Shown here piece after piece: positions 15,127 through 23,111 of a DNA stretch of 36,358 nt; the first letter of the stretch is position 1; every line of letters begins with the position of its first letter. The notes beneath the pieces are model-generated. The model made no database searches. It saw only the letters and a list, made by a program, of their open reading frames with translations, and was not told where the DNA came from. The translations under genes were made by a program, and so were the position numbers. The stretch comes from Acidimicrobiaceae bacterium. Lineage in GTDB: Bacteria > Actinomycetota > Acidimicrobiia > Acidimicrobiales > RAAP-2. The DNA lies in contig DAHUZJ010000013.1 of the NCBI GenBank assembly GCA_027306585.1, positions 1 through 36,358 on the forward strand, read 5' to 3'.

Positions 15127-16206
15127 TCACTTGGCGATTGTGTTCTCGAACCAGGTGTTCACTGTGCTCTCCCGGGCGCCCCACGTGTAGGGGTCGATGT
15201 GCTGGACCTTGGTGGAGGAGAGGGAGGGCAGTGTCGGACGGGGCTGGACCCCCTCCACGACCGGGTAGTAGAGCGAGTCGCCGTGCGGGTCGCCTGTCTT
15301 CATGACGGCCTGACCCTTCTTCGACAGGACGAACTCGGCGAACCGCTTCGCCTCGGCGATCTCGGTCTTTGTCGCCTTGGCGTCGATCCCGATGTTGGAG
15401 GAGAGCGACGTCACCGGGTCGAGGTACTTGACGGTGAGTGTCGGGTCTGTGTGCTCCGCTCCGATGCCCGCCGAGCTCTGCACCAGCGCCAGCTTGATCT
15501 GGCCGCTGGTGAGCGCTTGGAGCGTGGGCCCGTTCGTCGGGTTGATCACGAGGCCGTTGCTCTTGAGCGACGTGAAGTACTGCTTGCCCTTTGTGACGCC
15601 GCCCAGGGCGTTCATGAGCCCGGCGATGAAGGGGTAGGTCGGGCCCGACTGGCTCGGTGTGTTCATCCCCACGGCGCCCTTCCACTGGGGCTGGAGGAGC
15701 TGCTGCCAGGAGGTGGGCGGCGAGGTGACGACCGACTTGTTGTAGACGACCGCCGCCATGAGGGTCACGCCGGTCGGTACGAAGCTCTTGTCCTTGGGGA
15801 GGTTCGCCTTGCCCAGGGCGTCCCACTTGACGTTCGGCTCGAAGCCCTTGACCAGCAGCCCCTGCTGGTCCAAGGAGGCGAACGCTGTGGCGCCGTCCAC
15901 CCACAGCAGACCCCAGTGCGGGTTGTTCTTGGACGCCTCGATCTGGGTGAGCAGCGGGCCGGTCGAGTTTGTGTCGAGCTTGGTCGGGATCCCCGTCGCC
16001 TTCTGGAAGGCCTTCACCATGGCTGTGTCGTAGCCTTGGGCGGAGTACACGACGAGCGGCACCTTCTTCGCTGCCGCTCCGGCCGGAGGGCTGCTCAGGG
16101 CCATGCCGCCGCCCAGCAGGGCGAGGGCCGACGTGGCGGCGCCGACGGCTCGGAGGCCCCTTTCAGGGCCACGGGCGCAACGGCGGCGTCCCAGGGCTGA
16201 CAACAC
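15127..16206 (-). CDS. Extracellular solute-binding protein, ferric iron/2-aminoethylphosphonate type
   Basis: This is the ligand-binding component of the importer, acting outside the membrane. The product has 359 residues. The N-terminus is basic, followed by a hydrophobic stretch (AATSALALLGGGMAL) and a probable signal-peptidase site near AGAAA at about 42-46. No lipobox cysteine is seen, which is unusual for an actinobacterial binding protein; it may stay associated by other means or by an uncleaved anchor. The mature part has the fold-opening VVYSAQGYDTAMVKAFQK, a GLLWVDG block, and the C-terminal DSLYYPVVEGVQPRP whose paired Tyr could be ligand residues, as in FbpA-type proteins. Ligand identity (iron versus phosphonate) cannot be settled here. 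The start GTG follows GAGAGGGGA. Confidence 0.88.
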   Translation of the reverse strand: MLSALGRRRCARGPERGLRAVGAATSALALLGGGMALSSPPAGAAAKKVPLVVYSAQGYDTAMVKAFQKATGIPTKLDTNSTGPLLTQIEASKNNPHWGLLWVDGATAFASLDQQGLLVKGFEPNVKWDALGKANLPKDKSFVPTGVTLMAAVVYNKSVVTSPPTSWQQLLQPQWKGAVGMNTPSQSGPTYPFIAGLMNALGGVTKGKQYFTSLKSNGLVINPTNGPTLQALTSGQIKLALVQSSAGIGAEHTDPTLTVKYLDPVTSLSSNIGIDAKATKTEIAEAKRFAEFVLSKKGQAVMKTGDPHGDSLYYPVVEGVQPRPTLPSLSSTKVQHIDPYTWGARESTVNTWFENTIAK

Positions 16207-16485
16207 GCGATCCCCTCTCGGTCGATGTCGGGTGACGACGGTTCGAAAGGTACGGGTCCGGCGTTAACCGACCGCGACGCCCGTGTGACGCCCGGCTGAA
16301 CTTCTCGCCGCTCTTGGATGTCACGCGTCCGCAACAGCCGCAACGCGAGCGCTCGATATTGCAGCAGACCTGTATGTGGACAGGAGCCGGTCACGCGGGC
16401 GCCTCGGCCCCAGACGATGCCGGGGGGTCGCCGTGGGCGGCAGGGCGCCGCGCGGGGCTGCCGGGGCCGGCGTCCCCGGGGTGGC

Positions 16486-16956
16486 TCAGGTCGAGACGTC
16501 GATCAGGGCGGCGAGCCGGTCGAGGAAGGGCACCTGGGAGGCCAGGATGCGGGCCCGTGCCTCGCGGAGCCCGAACCATGCGGCCCGGTCCACCTCCGGG
16601 AAGGCACGCCGGACGCCCGAGCGCGGGGGCCACTCGAGCTCGAAGGTGTTGCTGCGGACGGCGGTGACGTCGAGGTCCCACTCGGTGGCCCAGGCCGTGA
16701 CCCGCTTCCCGCCCCGCTGGACGAGGTCGCCCAATGCCAGGCGTGTCCCGGGTGGCGGGGCACCGCCGAGCTCTTCGGCGACCTCTCGCTCGGCGGCGGC
16801 CAGGAGGTCCTCGCCCTCGTCCACCTCGCCCTTGGGGATCGACCACGCGCCCATGTCACGCCGAGCCCAGATCGGGCCGCCCGGGTGGACGAGGAGGACC
16901 TCGAGCGTGGCGCGGCCCCGGCGAAACAGGAGCAGCCCGGCGCTGTGCCGCGTCAC
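16486..16956 (-). CDS. Nudix hydrolase (MutT-like)
   Basis: Nudix enzymes hydrolyse nucleoside diphosphates linked to another group. The product has 156 residues from a GTG that overlaps the rhodanese stop (GTGA). The Nudix box is complete: GEVDEGEDLL, AAAEREVAEELGG, fitting G-x5-E-x7-REVxEExGG. The opening SAGLLLFRRG and the VLLVHPGGPIW through WSIPKG stretch fit the MutT/diadenosine-polyphosphate branch. The frame is open upstream to 17280, but only through Arg-rich shadow sequence of the rhodanese gene. Substrate unknown. Confidence 0.9.
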   Translation of the reverse strand: MTRHSAGLLLFRRGRATLEVLLVHPGGPIWARRDMGAWSIPKGEVDEGEDLLAAAEREVAEELGGAPPPGTRLALGDLVQRGGKRVTAWATEWDLDVTAVRSNTFELEWPPRSGVRRAFPEVDRAAWFGLREARARILASQVPFLDRLAALIDVST

Positions 16957-17255
16957 CGCGGCTCGGTGGCCAGCCAGGCGAGGACGCCGCCGGCGAGGTT
17001 CTCGGCCGGCCACCCGGCTCGCGCCAGGGCCGCCGCGGCGGCGGCCGACCGCACGCCGGCGTGGCACACGACGACGATCGGCCGGTCGGTCGGCAGCTCG
17101 CCGACGCGGTCGCCCAGCTGGCCCAGCGGGACGTGGAGGGCACCGGGGAACGCCCACTCCGCCACCTCGGCCGGCTCGCGCACGTCGAGCACCGCGAGGC
17201 GCTCGCCGGCCGCCAGGCGCTGTCGCAGCTCCTCGGGGTGGACGTCGACGGTCAT
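16953..17255 (-). CDS. Single-domain rhodanese-like sulfurtransferase
   Basis: The product is 100 residues, a typical single-domain rhodanese (GlpE/PspE size). The conserved entry LDVREPAEVAEWAFPGALHVPL is present (given here as motif LDVREPAE plus PGALHVPL), and the active-site loop is CHAGVRS at 64-70, so the catalytic Cys64 and the C-x-x-G-x-R signature are intact. It should carry sulfane sulfur as a cysteine persulfide in the cytoplasm. The ATG start follows GGAGGGAGG. It is cotranscribed with the Nudix gene. Confidence 0.93.
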   Translation of the reverse strand: MTVDVHPEELRQRLAAGERLAVLDVREPAEVAEWAFPGALHVPLGQLGDRVGELPTDRPIVVVCHAGVRSAAAAAALARAGWPAENLAGGVLAWLATEPR

Positions 17256-17361
17256 GTGGCCTCCCTCCAGTGCGCTGCACTGCTGCGGCAGTGGCTCTGG
17301 AGCGCCCTGTCTAGTGGCTCCGACGGCCCAAGGGAACCACTGCCCAGGGTGGCCGTGCCGG

Positions 17362-17367
17362 TACGCT
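17362..17367 (+). promoter_or_regulatory. Leaderless promoter -10 box for the 17375 gene
   Basis: TACGCT lies exactly 7 nt before the GTG start at 17375, with no ribosome-binding site between. Transcription would begin at or next to the start codon. It is one of several such boxes in this window. Confidence 0.7.
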
Positions 17368-17374
17368 GGAACCG

Positions 17375-18205
17375 GTGTCGAACGACCGCCAGCTGCTCGC
17401 CGACGACGAGGAAGTGCTGGTCGACACCCGGTTGCACTGGATCCCGCTCCTCGGGCCGGGGCTGCTGACGGCAGCAGCGGTGGCCGCCGCCGTGGCCATC
17501 GGCGTGGGGCTGCCCCAGGCGCCCGTCGCGGTGGCGTGGGTGCTGGCGGCGATGGTCGCCCTCCCCGCCCTGTGGCTGTTGGGGCGGTTCCTCCGCTGGC
17601 GGGGTGTCCGGATCGTGGTCACGACCGGCCGCCTCGTGTACCGCCGCGGCGTGGTGGGGCGCGACGTCGCCCAGCTTCGCCTCCAACGCGTGGCGGAGGT
17701 GCACTGCACCCAGACGCTGCGCGGCCGCCTCCTTGGCTGCGGGCGGCTGGTGCTCGAGATCTCCGGCGGCGAGTCCATGGTGCTCGACGACGTCCGGCGT
17801 CCCCGGATGCTCCAGCGGGTCATCGCCAACCAGCTCGACGACGCGTGGGCCGCGGGTTGGCGGGGGCACGCCGGCGCGGCGGGACCGGCCGGTGGCCTCT
17901 GGTCCTCGTCGCCGGACCCGGCCACGGCGGTGCCGACGGCGCCGGTGCGGGTCCCGGCGCCGATCGCCATCACCGACACGCCACCGCACGGCGTGGCGGC
18001 GACGGCGGGCGCCACGGTGCTCCCGGGCTCGGGGCCGGGCCAGCCGCCGCGGGGCGGGTCCGCCGTGGCCGGGGGACCGGGCGGCTCGGCCTCGGGAGGG
18101 TCGGTGCCCGAACAGCTCATCGCGCTCGACGAGCTCCGCCGGCGGGGGATCGTGACGGCCGAGGAGTTCGCCGCCAAGAAGGCCGAGCTGCTGCGCCGGT
18201 TCTGA
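17375..18205 (+). CDS. bPH2-domain membrane protein with C-terminal SHOCT domain
   Basis: The product has 276 residues. Two membrane segments lie at about 26-46 and 50-70. A bacterial PH (bPH2) domain follows at about 75-150: RIVVTTGRLVYRRGVVGRDVAQLRLQ is its opening (key residues TTGRLVYR and RDVAQLRL). A Pro/Gly/Ala-rich linker comes next, and the last 33 residues form a SHOCT domain (LIALDELRRRGIVTAEEF, then AAKKAELL). SHOCT marks short C-terminal oligomerisation domains. The role is unknown; YdbS/YdbT-type proteins of this class are membrane-associated. The GTG start has no ribosome site and an appropriate leaderless promoter. Confidence 0.88.
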   Translation: MSNDRQLLADDEEVLVDTRLHWIPLLGPGLLTAAAVAAAVAIGVGLPQAPVAVAWVLAAMVALPALWLLGRFLRWRGVRIVVTTGRLVYRRGVVGRDVAQLRLQRVAEVHCTQTLRGRLLGCGRLVLEISGGESMVLDDVRRPRMLQRVIANQLDDAWAAGWRGHAGAAGPAGGLWSSSPDPATAVPTAPVRVPAPIAITDTPPHGVAATAGATVLPGSGPGQPPRGGSAVAGGPGGSASGGSVPEQLIALDELRRRGIVTAEEFAAKKAELLRRF

Positions 18206-18257
18206 GCGCGCCGTACCGCCGGGTGCCGACGCGTCAGGGGCCCGGCGCCGCCACGGG

Positions 18258-18269
18258 GAGGTGCACCTC
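18258..18269. repeat. 12-bp perfect palindrome
   Basis: GAGGTGCACCTC is its own reverse complement. It lies 58 nt upstream of the leaderless -10 box at 18327. It could be an operator for that promoter; no regulator can be named. Confidence 0.4.
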
Positions 18270-18326
18270 GGCATGCGGCGCCCGCCGCGGCGGCCTCCGG
18301 CCGGCCGGGGAGCGGCAGGTGCGGAG

Positions 18327-18332
18327 TACGGT
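18327..18332 (+). promoter_or_regulatory. Leaderless promoter -10 box for the 18339 gene
   Basis: TACGGT is followed by 6 nt and then the GTG at 18339. There is no ribosome site before this GTG, which fits leaderless initiation and decides the start. Confidence 0.6.
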
Positions 18333-18338
18333 GGGTCG

Positions 18339-18620
18339 GTGCCCGTGCACCGCTACCGCTGCGCCGCCTGCGGGAACCTGACCCGCTTCGACGTCACGGC
18401 GACCCGGACGACGCGGGCGTTCCATCACTTCACGGTGGGTGGGGCGCTGACGCTCGAGGAGGCGGAGGTCCTCGAGGAGTCGGTCGACGAGGTGGTCTGT
18501 CGCTGGTGCGGCCACGGCCGCGCGGTCGAGGTCGTGTCCGGCGACACCCCGCCTCCGGCCGGCGCCGGGGGCGTACGCCGCGGTCCGGGCGTCCCGGACT
18601 CCCCGGCAGCTTCCGGGTGA
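18339..18620 (+). CDS. Small zinc-ribbon protein
   Basis: The 93-residue product has two CxxC pairs, Cys8/Cys11 (CAAC) and Cys54/Cys57 (CRWC). They are positioned to bind one zinc ion as a ribbon. Between them is an acidic helical segment, EEAEVLEESVDEVV. The tail is Gly/Pro-rich. The frame is open to an ATG at 18261, but the extension is Arg/Pro-rich and lies upstream of the likely transcription start. The stop overlaps the next start (GTGA), so it is coupled to the thioredoxin-like gene. No function can be assigned. Confidence 0.78.
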   Translation: MPVHRYRCAACGNLTRFDVTATRTTRAFHHFTVGGALTLEEAEVLEESVDEVVCRWCGHGRAVEVVSGDTPPPAGAGGVRRGPGVPDSPAASG

Positions 18621-19108
18621 GGGCCCGCACCCGGCGCCGGCACCCGGCACCGGTCCTCGAGCGGCTCGTTCCCGTGCCCGGTGCGCCCGGGCCCCGTGGA
18701 CCGGTCGACGATCTCGTCGGCTGCGACCCCGGCGGTGCCCCGGTCCGGGTGGCCCTGGGCGCCGGCGCCGTTCGGACGTTGCTCCTGTTCCTCTCCACGG
18801 GATGTGACGGCTGCCGGCCCTTCTGGCCGGCCGCCGAGGGTGATCCGGTGGCCCTGGGCCTCGGCGCCGGCGACCGGGTGGTCGTGGTGGCCCGCGATCC
18901 GGGCCGCGAGGACGGGGCCATGCTGGCCCGGTTGGCCGGCACCGGCTGCGTGGTGATGAGCTCGGCGGCGTGGGACCGCCACCGCGTGAGCGGCCCCCCG
19001 TTCTACGTCCTCGTCGGTCCGGTTGGCCAAGGGGTGGTGACCGAGGGCGTGGCGGTGGCAGTGGCGCAGGTCGCCGAGGACGTGCGCCGGGCCACCGAGG
19101 CGGGATGA
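18617..19108 (+). CDS. Thioredoxin-like protein with CDGC motif
   Basis: The 163-residue product contains LLLFLSTGCDGCRPFW, with Cys63 and Cys66 at the position of a thioredoxin-fold CxxC active site after a hydrophobic beta strand. RVVVVARDP and GPPFYVLVGPVG downstream fit the later strands, including the cis-Pro loop before FYVLV. No signal peptide is apparent, and the N-terminus is short and basic. It resembles MauD/TlpA-like redox proteins but is compact. It is translationally coupled to the zinc-ribbon gene, so the pair may share a redox or metal task (inference). Confidence 0.75.
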   Translation: MRARTRRRHPAPVLERLVPVPGAPGPRGPVDDLVGCDPGGAPVRVALGAGAVRTLLLFLSTGCDGCRPFWPAAEGDPVALGLGAGDRVVVVARDPGREDGAMLARLAGTGCVVMSSAAWDRHRVSGPPFYVLVGPVGQGVVTEGVAVAVAQVAEDVRRATEAG

Positions 19109-19292
19109 GGCCGTGGACACCGAGGAGTTCGCGGTGCGGGCGGGGGACCGCCATCCACTGCAGCTGGGTGCCGGTCCCCGGCTGACGTCGCCCGCGCCCT
19201 CGACGAGGCAGTGATACACCCTCGGCCCATGCTGTCCCCGACAACAGCGACCACCCACCGCCCTCGACGGGGTCGGCCGAAAGGGGACCATC

Positions 19293-19499
19293 ATGCACAC
19301 CGCCACCCTCACCGTGGACTGCGACACCTGTGCCGTGCGGGGGACCGGTGCCTGTGACGACTGCGTCGTCTCCTACGTCCTGGGCCGGGAGCCCGAAGAC
19401 GCGGTCCTCATCGACGCCGACGAGGCACGTGCCCTGCGCATGCTGGAGCGGGCCGGGTTGCTCCCCAGCCTCAAGTTCGCCGCCGAGCGCGCCGGCTGA
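19293..19499 (+). CDS. Small double-CxxC protein
   Basis: The 68-residue product has Cys10, Cys13, Cys21 and Cys24 in the pattern CDTC-x7-CDDC, which could hold a zinc ion or an iron-sulfur cluster. A helical C-terminal half follows (DEARALRMLERAGLLPSLKF). The ATG is preceded by AAAGGGGA at the right distance. It lies 36 nt before the mannosyltransferase gene on the same strand and is probably cotranscribed with it. No function is known to me. Confidence 0.78.
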   Translation: MHTATLTVDCDTCAVRGTGACDDCVVSYVLGREPEDAVLIDADEARALRMLERAGLLPSLKFAAERAG

Positions 19500-19535
19500 G
19501 CGGCCCTCGCGGCGCGGCCACGGAGGAGGGCAGCC

Positions 19536-20684
19536 GTGACGGCCCGCCACCTGCTCGTGACCAACGACTTCCCGCCGAAGGTGGGCGGCATCCAGTCCTA
19601 TCTGTGGGAGCTCTGGCGTCGCTTGGAACCCAGTTCCTACGCGGTGCTCACCGCCAGCTCGCACCCCGACGCTCGCCGGTTCGACGCCGAGCAGGCGGCG
19701 GCCGGCGTCCGCATCGACCGGGTGCGGAGCCCGATCCTCTACTTCCCGACTCCCGCCGCACGGGCCCGGGTGCGGCGATTGGCGGCGGCGACGGGGGCCG
19801 GCCTCGTCGTCCTCGACCCGGCGCTTCCCCTCGGACTGCTCGGGCCGTGGCTCGGCATCCCCTACGCGGTCGTGCTCCACGGTGCAGAGGTCACGGTGCC
19901 CGGCCGCCTGCCGGGGACCGCCGGCGCCCTCGCCCGGGTCCTCGCCGGCGCCCGCCTCGCCATCTCGGCCGGCAGCTACCCGGCCGCCGAGGCCCGCCGG
20001 GCGGCCGGCGGGCGAATGCCGCCGGTGGTGGTCGTGCCCCCGGGGGTCGACTGTGCCCAGGTGGTGCCCCTCCCCACGGCCGACCGGGAGGCGGCACGCC
20101 GCCGCCTGGGCCTGCCGGTCGGCGCCCCGGTGGTCGCCAGCGTGAGCCGGCTCGTGCCCCGCAAGGGCATGGACGTGCTGGTGGAGGCGTCGGCGCGGCT
20201 CGCCGCCCGGCATCCCGGCCTGGTGGTGGCCATCGCCGGAAGCGGGCGGGAGGCCGGCCGGCTGGCGGCCGCCGTCCGGCGCTCGGGAGCCCCGGTCCGC
20301 CTCCTCGGCCAGGTCAGCGAAGCGGACAAGGCCGTCCTCCTCGGTGCGGCGGACGTCTTCGCCATGGCCTGTCGGAGCCGGTGGGGCGGGCTCGAGCAGG
20401 AGGGGTTCGGGATCGTGTTCCTGGAGGCGGCGGCGGCCGGCGTCCCTCAGGTCGCCGGGGACAGCGGTGGTGCGGCCGAAGCCGTCGACGACGGTGTGAC
20501 CGGGCTCGTGGTCGATCGCCCCGGGGACCCGGTGGCCGTGGCCGAGGCCGTGGGCCGCCTGCTCGGGGACGAGGGGCTCCGCCGCCGCATGGGGGCCGCC
20601 GCTCGCGAGCGGGCGGTCGCCTCGTTCGACTACGGGCGGTTGGCGGCGAAGCTGGCCGGGGCCCTGGCGGAAGTGCAAGGCTGA
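19536..20684 (+). CDS. pimB: GT4 glycosyltransferase, PimB-like mannosyltransferase
   Basis: PimB adds the second mannose of phosphatidylinositol mannosides from GDP-mannose at the inner face of the membrane. The product (382 residues) has the GT4 double-Rossmann layout. NDFPPKVGGIQSYLWEL at the N-terminus is characteristic of PimB. The C-terminal domain has SRLVPRKGMDVLV, then EQEGFGIVFLEAAAAGVPQVAGDSGG, in which the E-x7-E motif and nucleotide-binding loops are intact. The GTG start follows GGAGGAGGG-type sequence. The neighbouring SRPBCC, ROK and PlsC genes match the lipid-assembly neighbourhood of other actinobacteria. Exact acceptor specificity is inferred. Confidence 0.87.
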   Translation: MTARHLLVTNDFPPKVGGIQSYLWELWRRLEPSSYAVLTASSHPDARRFDAEQAAAGVRIDRVRSPILYFPTPAARARVRRLAAATGAGLVVLDPALPLGLLGPWLGIPYAVVLHGAEVTVPGRLPGTAGALARVLAGARLAISAGSYPAAEARRAAGGRMPPVVVVPPGVDCAQVVPLPTADREAARRRLGLPVGAPVVASVSRLVPRKGMDVLVEASARLAARHPGLVVAIAGSGREAGRLAAAVRRSGAPVRLLGQVSEADKAVLLGAADVFAMACRSRWGGLEQEGFGIVFLEAAAAGVPQVAGDSGGAAEAVDDGVTGLVVDRPGDPVAVAEAVGRLLGDEGLRRRMGAAARERAVASFDYGRLAAKLAGALAEVQG

Positions 20685-20718
20685 TGCCGGCCAAGGGGTC
20701 GGCTCGTCGCGCCGCCGG

Positions 20719-20724
20719 TACCCT
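20719..20724 (+). promoter_or_regulatory. -10-like box before the SRPBCC gene
   Basis: TACCCT is the same sequence as the -10 box of the 26116 gene. Here the start codon is 41 nt further on and has a strong GAGGGAGGACGAG ribosome site, so this transcript would have a short leader. Confidence 0.45.
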
Positions 20725-20765
20725 TCCGGTGGACAGGACCCCGGACGCGGACGAGGGAGGACGAG

Positions 20766-21209
20766 GTGGCGGAACAGGCCACGGAGCACATGAGTGTGGT
20801 GGCACCGCCCGAGCGGTGCTACGCGGTGGTCACCGACATCGAGCGCTATCCGGAGTGGGCTGCCGACATCAAGCAGGCCACGGTCGAGGCTCGCGACGGC
20901 GAGGGCCGGCCCCGGCTGGTCGCCTTCCGGGCGGCTGCCTTCGGCCGCAGCACGAGCTACACGCTCGAGTACGACTACTCGGGCGCACCGCACGTCCTCG
21001 CCTGGCGGCTCACCAAGGGCGACATCACGACCAAGCTGGACGGGCGCTACGTGTTCGAGCCGGCCGACGGGGGCGGCACCGACATCACGTACCACCTCGA
21101 GGTGGAGCTGCGGGTCCCGATCCCGGGCTTCGTGAAGCTGCGGGCCGCGGGCCGGATCATGTCGACCGCCCTTCGGGAGCTGAAGGCACGGGCCGAGTCG
21201 CCAGGGTGA
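20766..21209 (+). CDS. SRPBCC (START/Coq10-like) family protein
   Basis: The 147-residue product has the helix-grip layout of polyketide-cyclase/START proteins, which hold hydrophobic ligands in a cavity. Typical features are VVAPPERCYAVVTDIERYPEW near residues 10-31 (key: PPERCYAVVTDIERYPEW) and the C-terminal long helix with LRAAGRIMSTALRELKARAE. Related genes lie close to pimB and a PlsC-like gene in mycobacteria (Rv2185c region, from memory). The GTG start follows a strong ribosome site. Its ligand is unknown; a lipid role is plausible from context. Confidence 0.85.
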   Translation: MAEQATEHMSVVAPPERCYAVVTDIERYPEWAADIKQATVEARDGEGRPRLVAFRAAAFGRSTSYTLEYDYSGAPHVLAWRLTKGDITTKLDGRYVFEPADGGGTDITYHLEVELRVPIPGFVKLRAAGRIMSTALRELKARAESPG

Positions 21210-21228
21210 GCGCCCCGGGCGGCGCGGC

Positions 21229-22254
21229 GTGGCGCGACGGGCGGTGACGGAGGCCGGGACGCCGCTGGCGTTCGGGGTCGACATCGGCGGCACGAAGGTC
21301 CTCGGTGCCGCGGTGGCTGCCGGCGGCGAGGTGGTGGCCGAGGCCCGGACGTCCACGCCCCAGGTGGCGATCGACCCGGACGAGCCGGTGCGGGGCCTGG
21401 CCGGGGCGGCCGTCGCCGACGCCGTGGCCGACGTCGTACGGGCGCTCGAGCGCGAGCTGGACGCGGTGGCCCCGGGGCCGTCTCCGGTCGGGGTCGGGGT
21501 GCCCGGCCTGGTCGACCGGCGGGGGGGTGTCCTGCGGTTCTCGCCCAACCTGCCCGGTGCCGTCGGCGCCGACATGGCGCGGCTGCTGGCCGAGCGGTTG
21601 CCCGGTCGCCTCGTGCGGGTCGACAACGACGCCAACTGCGCCGCCCTGGCCGAGCTGCGCCAGGGCGCCGCCGCCGGCGTGGCGGACGCCTTGGTCGTCA
21701 CCCTCGGGACCGGCATCGGCGGGGGCGTGGTCCAGGGCGGCCGGGTGGTGGGGGGCGCCTTCGGGTTCGCCGGCGAGGTGGGCCACATGGTCGTCGACCC
21801 GGCGGGACCGCCGTGCCCTTGCGGCCGCCGTGGCTGCTGGGAGCGCTACGCCTCGGGCGGCGGCCTCGGGCGGCTGGCGCGGGAGGCGGCCTACGGCGGC
21901 CGGCTCCACGAGGCGGTGGCCCTGGCCGGCGGCGACCCCGAGCTGGTGCGGGGGGAGCACGTCACCCGGGCGGCGATGGCCGGGGACCCGGGTGCGCTCG
22001 GGGTGCTGGACGAGCTCGGCTGGTGGGTGGCCCTCGGCCTCGCCAACCTGGCCGCCGTCCTCGATCCCGAGGTGATCGTGGTGGGCGGCGGCTTGGCGGC
22101 GGTGGGCGAGCTGCTTCTCGGCCCCACCCGGCGAGCCTTCGCCGACCTCGTGGAGGGCGGTCGGGCCCGCCCGGCCATCGGGATCGTGCCGGCGGCGTTC
22201 GGCGAGCGCGCCGGGGCGGTCGGGGCGGCGCTCCTCGGGCGGGAGGCGCCGTGA
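21229..22254 (+). CDS. ROK-family glucokinase
   Basis: The enzyme phosphorylates glucose or a related sugar with ATP. The product has 341 residues. The phosphate-binding motif DIGGTKVLGAAV is near residues 19-30, VDNDANCAALAE carries the conserved Asp, and TLGTGIGGGVV the second phosphate loop. The ROK zinc site is CPCGRRGCWERYASG (C-x-C-G-x2-G-C-x2-x). No DNA-binding domain precedes the kinase, so it is an enzyme and not a NagC-type repressor. Two in-frame GTG starts are possible, 21229 and 21244; the latter begins 15 nt later and is equally plausible. A ROK glucokinase also lies beside pimB in corynebacteria, from memory. Confidence 0.9.
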   Translation: MARRAVTEAGTPLAFGVDIGGTKVLGAAVAAGGEVVAEARTSTPQVAIDPDEPVRGLAGAAVADAVADVVRALERELDAVAPGPSPVGVGVPGLVDRRGGVLRFSPNLPGAVGADMARLLAERLPGRLVRVDNDANCAALAELRQGAAAGVADALVVTLGTGIGGGVVQGGRVVGGAFGFAGEVGHMVVDPAGPPCPCGRRGCWERYASGGGLGRLAREAAYGGRLHEAVALAGGDPELVRGEHVTRAAMAGDPGALGVLDELGWWVALGLANLAAVLDPEVIVVGGGLAAVGELLLGPTRRAFADLVEGGRARPAIGIVPAAFGERAGAVGAALLGREAP

Positions 22255-23111
22255 CCGGCGCCAGCCGGGCCGGCGTGCGGACGGGGGTGATCCTGCCCAC
22301 GTTCCAGGCGACCGCGACGCCCGCCCGCGACGTCGCCCGGCGGGCCGAGGCGGCCGGGGTGGACGGGGTGTTCGCGTACGACCACCTGTGGCCGCTGGGC
22401 CAGCCCGAGCGCCCCGCGCTCGCCCCGTTCCCGCTGCTCGGCGCCGTGGCGGCCACGACGTCGCGCCTGTGGGTCGGCCCCCTGGTGGCCCGCGTCGGGC
22501 TCGTGCCCGACGCCGTCCTCCTCGCCGAGCTGGACGCCCTGGCCGTCCTGGCCCCCGGCCGGGTGGTGGCCGGCCTCGGCACCGGGGACCGCAGGAGCGC
22601 CGGAGAGAACGAGGCCTACGGCGTGGACTACGCCACGGCGGAAGGGCGGCGGGCGTCGCTGCGGGCCTGCGTGCGGGCGGCGAGCGTCCGGGGGCTCCCG
22701 GTCTGGGTGGGTGTCGGCGCCGCCGCCACCCGGGCGGTGGCCGAGGAGGAGGGCGCCGCCGTCAACCTGTGGGACGCCAGCCCCGAGCAGGTGGCGGCCC
22801 AGGCCGCCCGGGCACCGGTCACCTGGGCCGGCCCGTCGCCGGCCGGGCATCCGCTCGCCCCGACGGTCGGCCCCCTGGCGGACGCTGGCGCCACGTGGGT
22901 GGTCTTCGGCTGGCCGGTGGACCTCGACGAGCTGGTGGCGGCCGCCGGTGCCGCGCCCCCCACCGGTGCCGTCCCGGCCGCTGGCGGCGGGCCGCCGCCC
23001 CCCGTCCCGGCTGGGACGGGCGCGGCGGCGAGGAGCGGTAGCCTTGGCCGATGGAATTCCGCCGGATCAACGGGCTCCCGCCCTACGTCTTCGCCACGAT
23101 CAACGAGCTGA
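22251..23111 (+). CDS. LLM-class (luciferase-like) oxidoreductase, probably F420-dependent
   Basis: The 286-residue product has a TIM-barrel luciferase-like pattern: GVILPTF at strand 1, [31 protein letters not shown], and [14 protein letters not shown], followed by ENEAYGVDY. These are typical of F420-dependent LLM proteins in actinobacteria; FMN use cannot be excluded. The start GTG overlaps the ROK stop. The gene is unusual in running 61 bp into the next gene: its last 20 or so residues are Ser/Arg-rich and cover the aminotransferase start and its promoter. A shorter ancestral end followed by readthrough is possible. Substrate unknown. Confidence 0.82.
   Translation: MTGASRAGVRTGVILPTFQATATPARDVARRAEAAGVDGVFAYDHLWPLGQPERPALAPFPLLGAVAATTSRLWVGPLVARVGLVPDAVLLAELDALAVLAPGRVVAGLGTGDRRSAGENEAYGVDYATAEGRRASLRACVRAASVRGLPVWVGVGAAATRAVAEEEGAAVNLWDASPEQVAAQAARAPVTWAGPSPAGHPLAPTVGPLADAGATWVVFGWPVDLDELVAAAGAAPPTGAVPAAGGGPPPPVPAGTGAAARSGSLGRWNSAGSTGSRPTSSPRSTS
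23039..23044 (+). promoter_or_regulatory. Leaderless promoter -10 box for the aminotransferase
   Basis: TAGCCT is followed by 6 nt and then the ATG at 23051, with no ribosome site. The box lies inside the 3' end of the LLM gene. Confidence 0.68.

Noticed and set aside
16207-16485. Iron-regulator (DtxR/IdeR or Fur) box before the binding-protein gene
   Set aside because: No TTAGG-type or AT-rich 19-bp palindrome is present in this 279-bp gap, so iron control is not shown by the sequence.
18261-18338. ATG at 18261 as start of the zinc-ribbon protein
   Set aside because: The extension is Arg/Pro-rich and lies before the leaderless promoter; the GTG at 18339 is preferred.
19113-19214. 33-codon ORF starting with GTG between the thioredoxin-like gene and the small CxxC gene
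   Set aside because: It has no well-spaced ribosome site or leaderless promoter, and its composition is like non-coding GC-rich DNA.
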